DNA of 64,000 nucleotides from Tomitella cavernea. Its GTDB lineage: Bacteria > Actinomycetota > Actinomycetes > Mycobacteriales > Mycobacteriaceae. Below are positions 62,195 to 64,000 of the stretch, piece after piece; position 1 is the first letter of the stretch; the number at the start of each line of letters is the position of its first letter. The translations under genes and the position numbers were made by a program. The notes beneath the pieces are model-generated. The model ran no database searches. It saw nothing but the letters and a program-made list of their open reading frames with translations, and had not been told where the DNA came from. The stretch is taken from NCBI RefSeq assembly GCF_016599145.1, contig NZ_JAENKO010000002.1, positions 124,001 to 188,000 of the forward strand, in the 5' to 3' direction.

Positions 62195-63115
62195 TCAGGC
62201 GTCGGCGATGACGGCGAGCCCGTCGGTGATGACCGTCGCCTCGGGCGCGTCCGCACCGCCCGGGACGACGGTCTCGTACGAATAGGCGGTCTCGCCGGCA
62301 CCTGCGAGGCCCGGTGCAGCACGCCAGAACCGGGTGTCGATGGTCTGCCCGGGAAGCACCGGGCGCGCGAACCGCACGGCCAGCCGCCGCAGCCGCGCGG
62401 TGTCGGCGCCGGCGAGTTCGGTGAGCGCGGCCCACGAGGTGAACGCCATCGTGCACAGGCCGTGATTGATGATTCCCGGAAGGCCCGCCATCTGCGCGAT
62501 CTCGTCGTCGAGGTGGATCGGCATCGGGTCGCCGGAGGCCGGTGAGTACCGGAAGGTCTGGTCCTCGTCGATGCGCTGGCGCACCTCCGCCGCCGGCGCG
62601 GCGGCGCGCAGCGCCGGGTCGAGCGGGTGCGGCGGGGCCTGTTCCCCCTCCCCCGGGCCCGCGTCGACACCGCGAAAGAACGCGGTGAGCCACTGCTCGC
62701 CCACGAGTTCCCCGGACTCGGTGCGTGTCTCGGCGTGCACGGCCACGCTGGACCCGCTTCCCCTGCCCGCGTAGCCGACGGGGCGGGCCCGCGCGACGAG
62801 CGTGTCACCGGGGACGATGGGCCGGTGGAACCGGAAGTCCTGCTCTCCGTGGACCAACTTCATCAGCAGTTCCGGCGGCGCCACCGACAGCGCGGCCGGC
62901 GCCATCGACAGGAACACCGGTACCACTGCGAACACCGGCGGGGCGACGCGTCCCGCCCGGTGCGCGTCGATGGGATCGTTGGTTGCGGCGGCGTACTCGG
63001 TGATGCGCTCGGCCGTCACCTCGAAGCGTTCCGGGTCCGTCCACACCCCCAGCCCTGCGCCGTCGAACGCGACAGGCTCGGCGGGGCGCGCTGCCCGCGT
63101 GTCCGATGAGGTCAC
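62195..63115 (-). CDS. MaoC-type (double hot-dog) enoyl-CoA hydratase
   Basis: 306 aa. The N-terminal half is a degenerate hot-dog fold (TNDPIDAH, VPVFLSMAP). The C-terminal half carries the hydratase-2 motif YSPASGDPMPIHLDDEIAQ followed by GLPGIINHGLCTMAF. Such two-fold proteins hydrate trans-2-enoyl-CoA to the (R)-3-hydroxyacyl-CoA, often with bulky substrates. The GTG at 63115 has GAGGCGGGG upstream. Its product would pass to the SDR encoded 62 nt downstream. Confidence 0.92.
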   Translation of the reverse strand: MTSSDTRAARPAEPVAFDGAGLGVWTDPERFEVTAERITEYAAATNDPIDAHRAGRVAPPVFAVVPVFLSMAPAALSVAPPELLMKLVHGEQDFRFHRPIVPGDTLVARARPVGYAGRGSGSSVAVHAETRTESGELVGEQWLTAFFRGVDAGPGEGEQAPPHPLDPALRAAAPAAEVRQRIDEDQTFRYSPASGDPMPIHLDDEIAQMAGLPGIINHGLCTMAFTSWAALTELAGADTARLRRLAVRFARPVLPGQTIDTRFWRAAPGLAGAGETAYSYETVVPGGADAPEATVITDGLAVIADA

Positions 63116-63124
63116 TGCCCCGCC

Positions 63125-63556
63125 TCAGCCGAAGATCTCGGCGAAACGTGCCAGCGACGCCTCGAGGTCGCCCTTGGCGTTCTTCGCCACCGACTTGCCG
63201 ATGGGCCCGACGATCATGGTGCCGGTGAACGACGCGTCGATCACGGCGCGGGAACCCTCGCCGTCCGGCTGGACCTGCAGCGTGAACTGCACCTTCACCC
63301 CTGCCATGCCGGTGCCCTCGATGGTGACGGACTGCGGGACGGTCACCTCGGTGACGGTCCACTCGATCTTGTTGGCCATGCCCATGACCGAGACGACCTC
63401 GGTGAACTGCGCGCCCACCGCCACCTCGGCGGGCAACTCGCTCTTCCACGACTGATGGATGGTCAGCCACTCCTCCCACCGGGAGAGATCCGAGAGCGCG
63501 TCCCAGGTCTTCTCCGGCGCGGTGGGCAGGGGCGCGGAGACGGATACCGATGCCAT
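63125..63556 (-). CDS. SRPBCC (START/polyketide-cyclase-like) family protein
   Basis: 143 aa small hydrophobic-pocket protein: MASVSVSAPLPTAPEKTWDA, LSDLSRWEEWLTIHQ and a C-terminal long helix (LEASLARFAEIFG) give the SRPBCC pattern. The ATG at 63556 has GAAGGAG upstream. It lies between the thiolase and the MaoC gene, nine bases before the latter, so it is co-transcribed with the beta-oxidation set and may bind a lipid or steroid intermediate. No enzymatic function can be claimed. Confidence 0.88.
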   Translation of the reverse strand: MASVSVSAPLPTAPEKTWDALSDLSRWEEWLTIHQSWKSELPAEVAVGAQFTEVVSVMGMANKIEWTVTEVTVPQSVTIEGTGMAGVKVQFTLQVQPDGEGSRAVIDASFTGTMIVGPIGKSVAKNAKGDLEASLARFAEIFG

Positions 63557-63642
63557 TGGTGAAGCTCCTTCGCTGTGCGTGCTGTTTCCGGTGTGCTGAT
63601 CTTCGGTGTGCTGCTGATTCCGGCGCGGTGCGCCGCGCGCCT

Positions 63643-64000
63643 TCAGCGCTCGGCGGGCCGGTATGCAATGACGACGACCGCGCCGCCGAGACCGATGTTG
63701 TGCTGCAACGCCACCCCGGACGGAGCGGCGGCCGAGGCGACCTGACGCGCGTCCGCGGCCCCGCGCAGTTGCCAGGTCAGTTCGCTGCACTGGGCCAGGC
63801 CGGTGGCGCCCAGCGGGTGCCCCTTGGAGATGAGCCCGCCGGACGGGTTGACCACCCAGCGGCCGCCGTATGTGGTGTCGTCCGCGTCGACCAGCGCTCC
63901 GCCCTCACCCGGGTCGCAGAGCCCCAGCGCCTCGTAGGTGAGCAGTTCGTTGGTGGAGAAGCAGTCGTGCAACTCGATCACGTCGACGTCGCCGGGGCCG
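63643..64000 (-). CDS. Lipid-transfer-type thiolase, C-terminal part (5' end outside window)
   Basis: About 119 residues of the C-terminus are in the window, open to the right edge: [20 protein letters not shown], then [16 protein letters not shown] and [14 protein letters not shown]. These are hallmarks of the SCP-x/lipid-transfer group of thiolases (acetyl-CoA acetyltransferase-like), including the aldolase/thiolase partners of actinobacterial steroid catabolism. It would cleave the 3-ketoacyl-CoA made by the SDR, or act as a thiolase-fold lyase partner. The N-terminal half, with the nucleophilic cysteine region, cannot be checked here. Confidence 0.85.
   Translation of the reverse strand, partial: GPGDVDVIELHDCFSTNELLTYEALGLCDPGEGGALVDADDTTYGGRWVVNPSGGLISKGHPLGATGLAQCSELTWQLRGAADARQVASAAAPSGVALQHNIGLGGAVVVIAYRPAER

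Overview
The window is about 70% G+C, with dense, mostly minus-strand operons joined by 4-nt ATGA/GTGA overlaps. Together with an rpsL-rpsG-fusA-tuf (str) operon, a mycoredoxin-like domain, acyl-CoA carboxylase catabolism and a FadE34-like steroid side-chain acyl-CoA dehydrogenase, this points to a chromosomal region of a mycolic-acid-containing actinobacterium (Mycobacteriales: the Rhodococcus/Gordonia/Tsukamurella/Dietzia sphere). I cannot name the genus from sequence alone.

Layout. (1) 1-19041, minus: a giant NRPS (NRPS1, at least 6347 residues, running off the left edge) with modules C-A-PCP-E / C-A-PCP / C-[A stub]-A-PCP / C-A-PCP / C-[A stub]-A-PCP / C-partial. (2) 19357-23840, minus: the str operon rpsL-rpsG-fusA-tuf, closed by a strong hairpin. 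(3) 24191-40651, minus: a second NRPS (NRPS2, 4731 aa, four C-A-PCP modules and a thioesterase) followed, with 4-nt overlaps, by an MbtH-like protein and a DrrA/DrrB-type ABC exporter. The two NRPS genes flank the essential str operon, so one nonribosomal peptide locus appears to be split by housekeeping genes. NRPS2 module 1 carries a readable serine code (DVWHFSLVDK) behind an EntF-like first condensation domain. NRPS1 starts with the same class of condensation domain. The product is at least nine residues if both proteins act on one chain, contains at least one D-residue, and is probably exported by the DrrAB-like pump.

(4) 40855-51104, minus: an eight-gene catabolic operon. It encodes a TIGR03084 putative metal-binding protein, an AtuA-family protein, an acyl-CoA dehydrogenase, acyl-CoA carboxylase beta and alpha, a second acyl-CoA dehydrogenase, an enoyl-CoA hydratase and a TetR regulator. 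It is headed by a perfect 24-bp palindrome that overlaps the -35 element of a candidate leaderless promoter. The gene set suggests oxidation and biotin-dependent carboxylation of a branched or isoprenoid acyl-CoA, with TetR autoregulation.

(5) 51327-58900: mixed single genes: an unrecognised 503-aa protein, a plus-strand DUF1992-mycoredoxin fusion, a YhdH-type quinone oxidoreductase, a secreted lipase, a multi-pass membrane protein and a methyltransferase. (6) 58993-64000, minus: a FadE34-like fused acyl-CoA dehydrogenase, an SDR, a MaoC-type hydratase, an SRPBCC protein and the C-terminal part of a lipid-transfer-type thiolase. This is a beta-oxidation set of the kind used for steroid side chains. 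No tRNA, rRNA, CRISPR array or insertion sequence was seen. The many long plus-strand reading frames opposite the NRPS genes are high-GC shadows.
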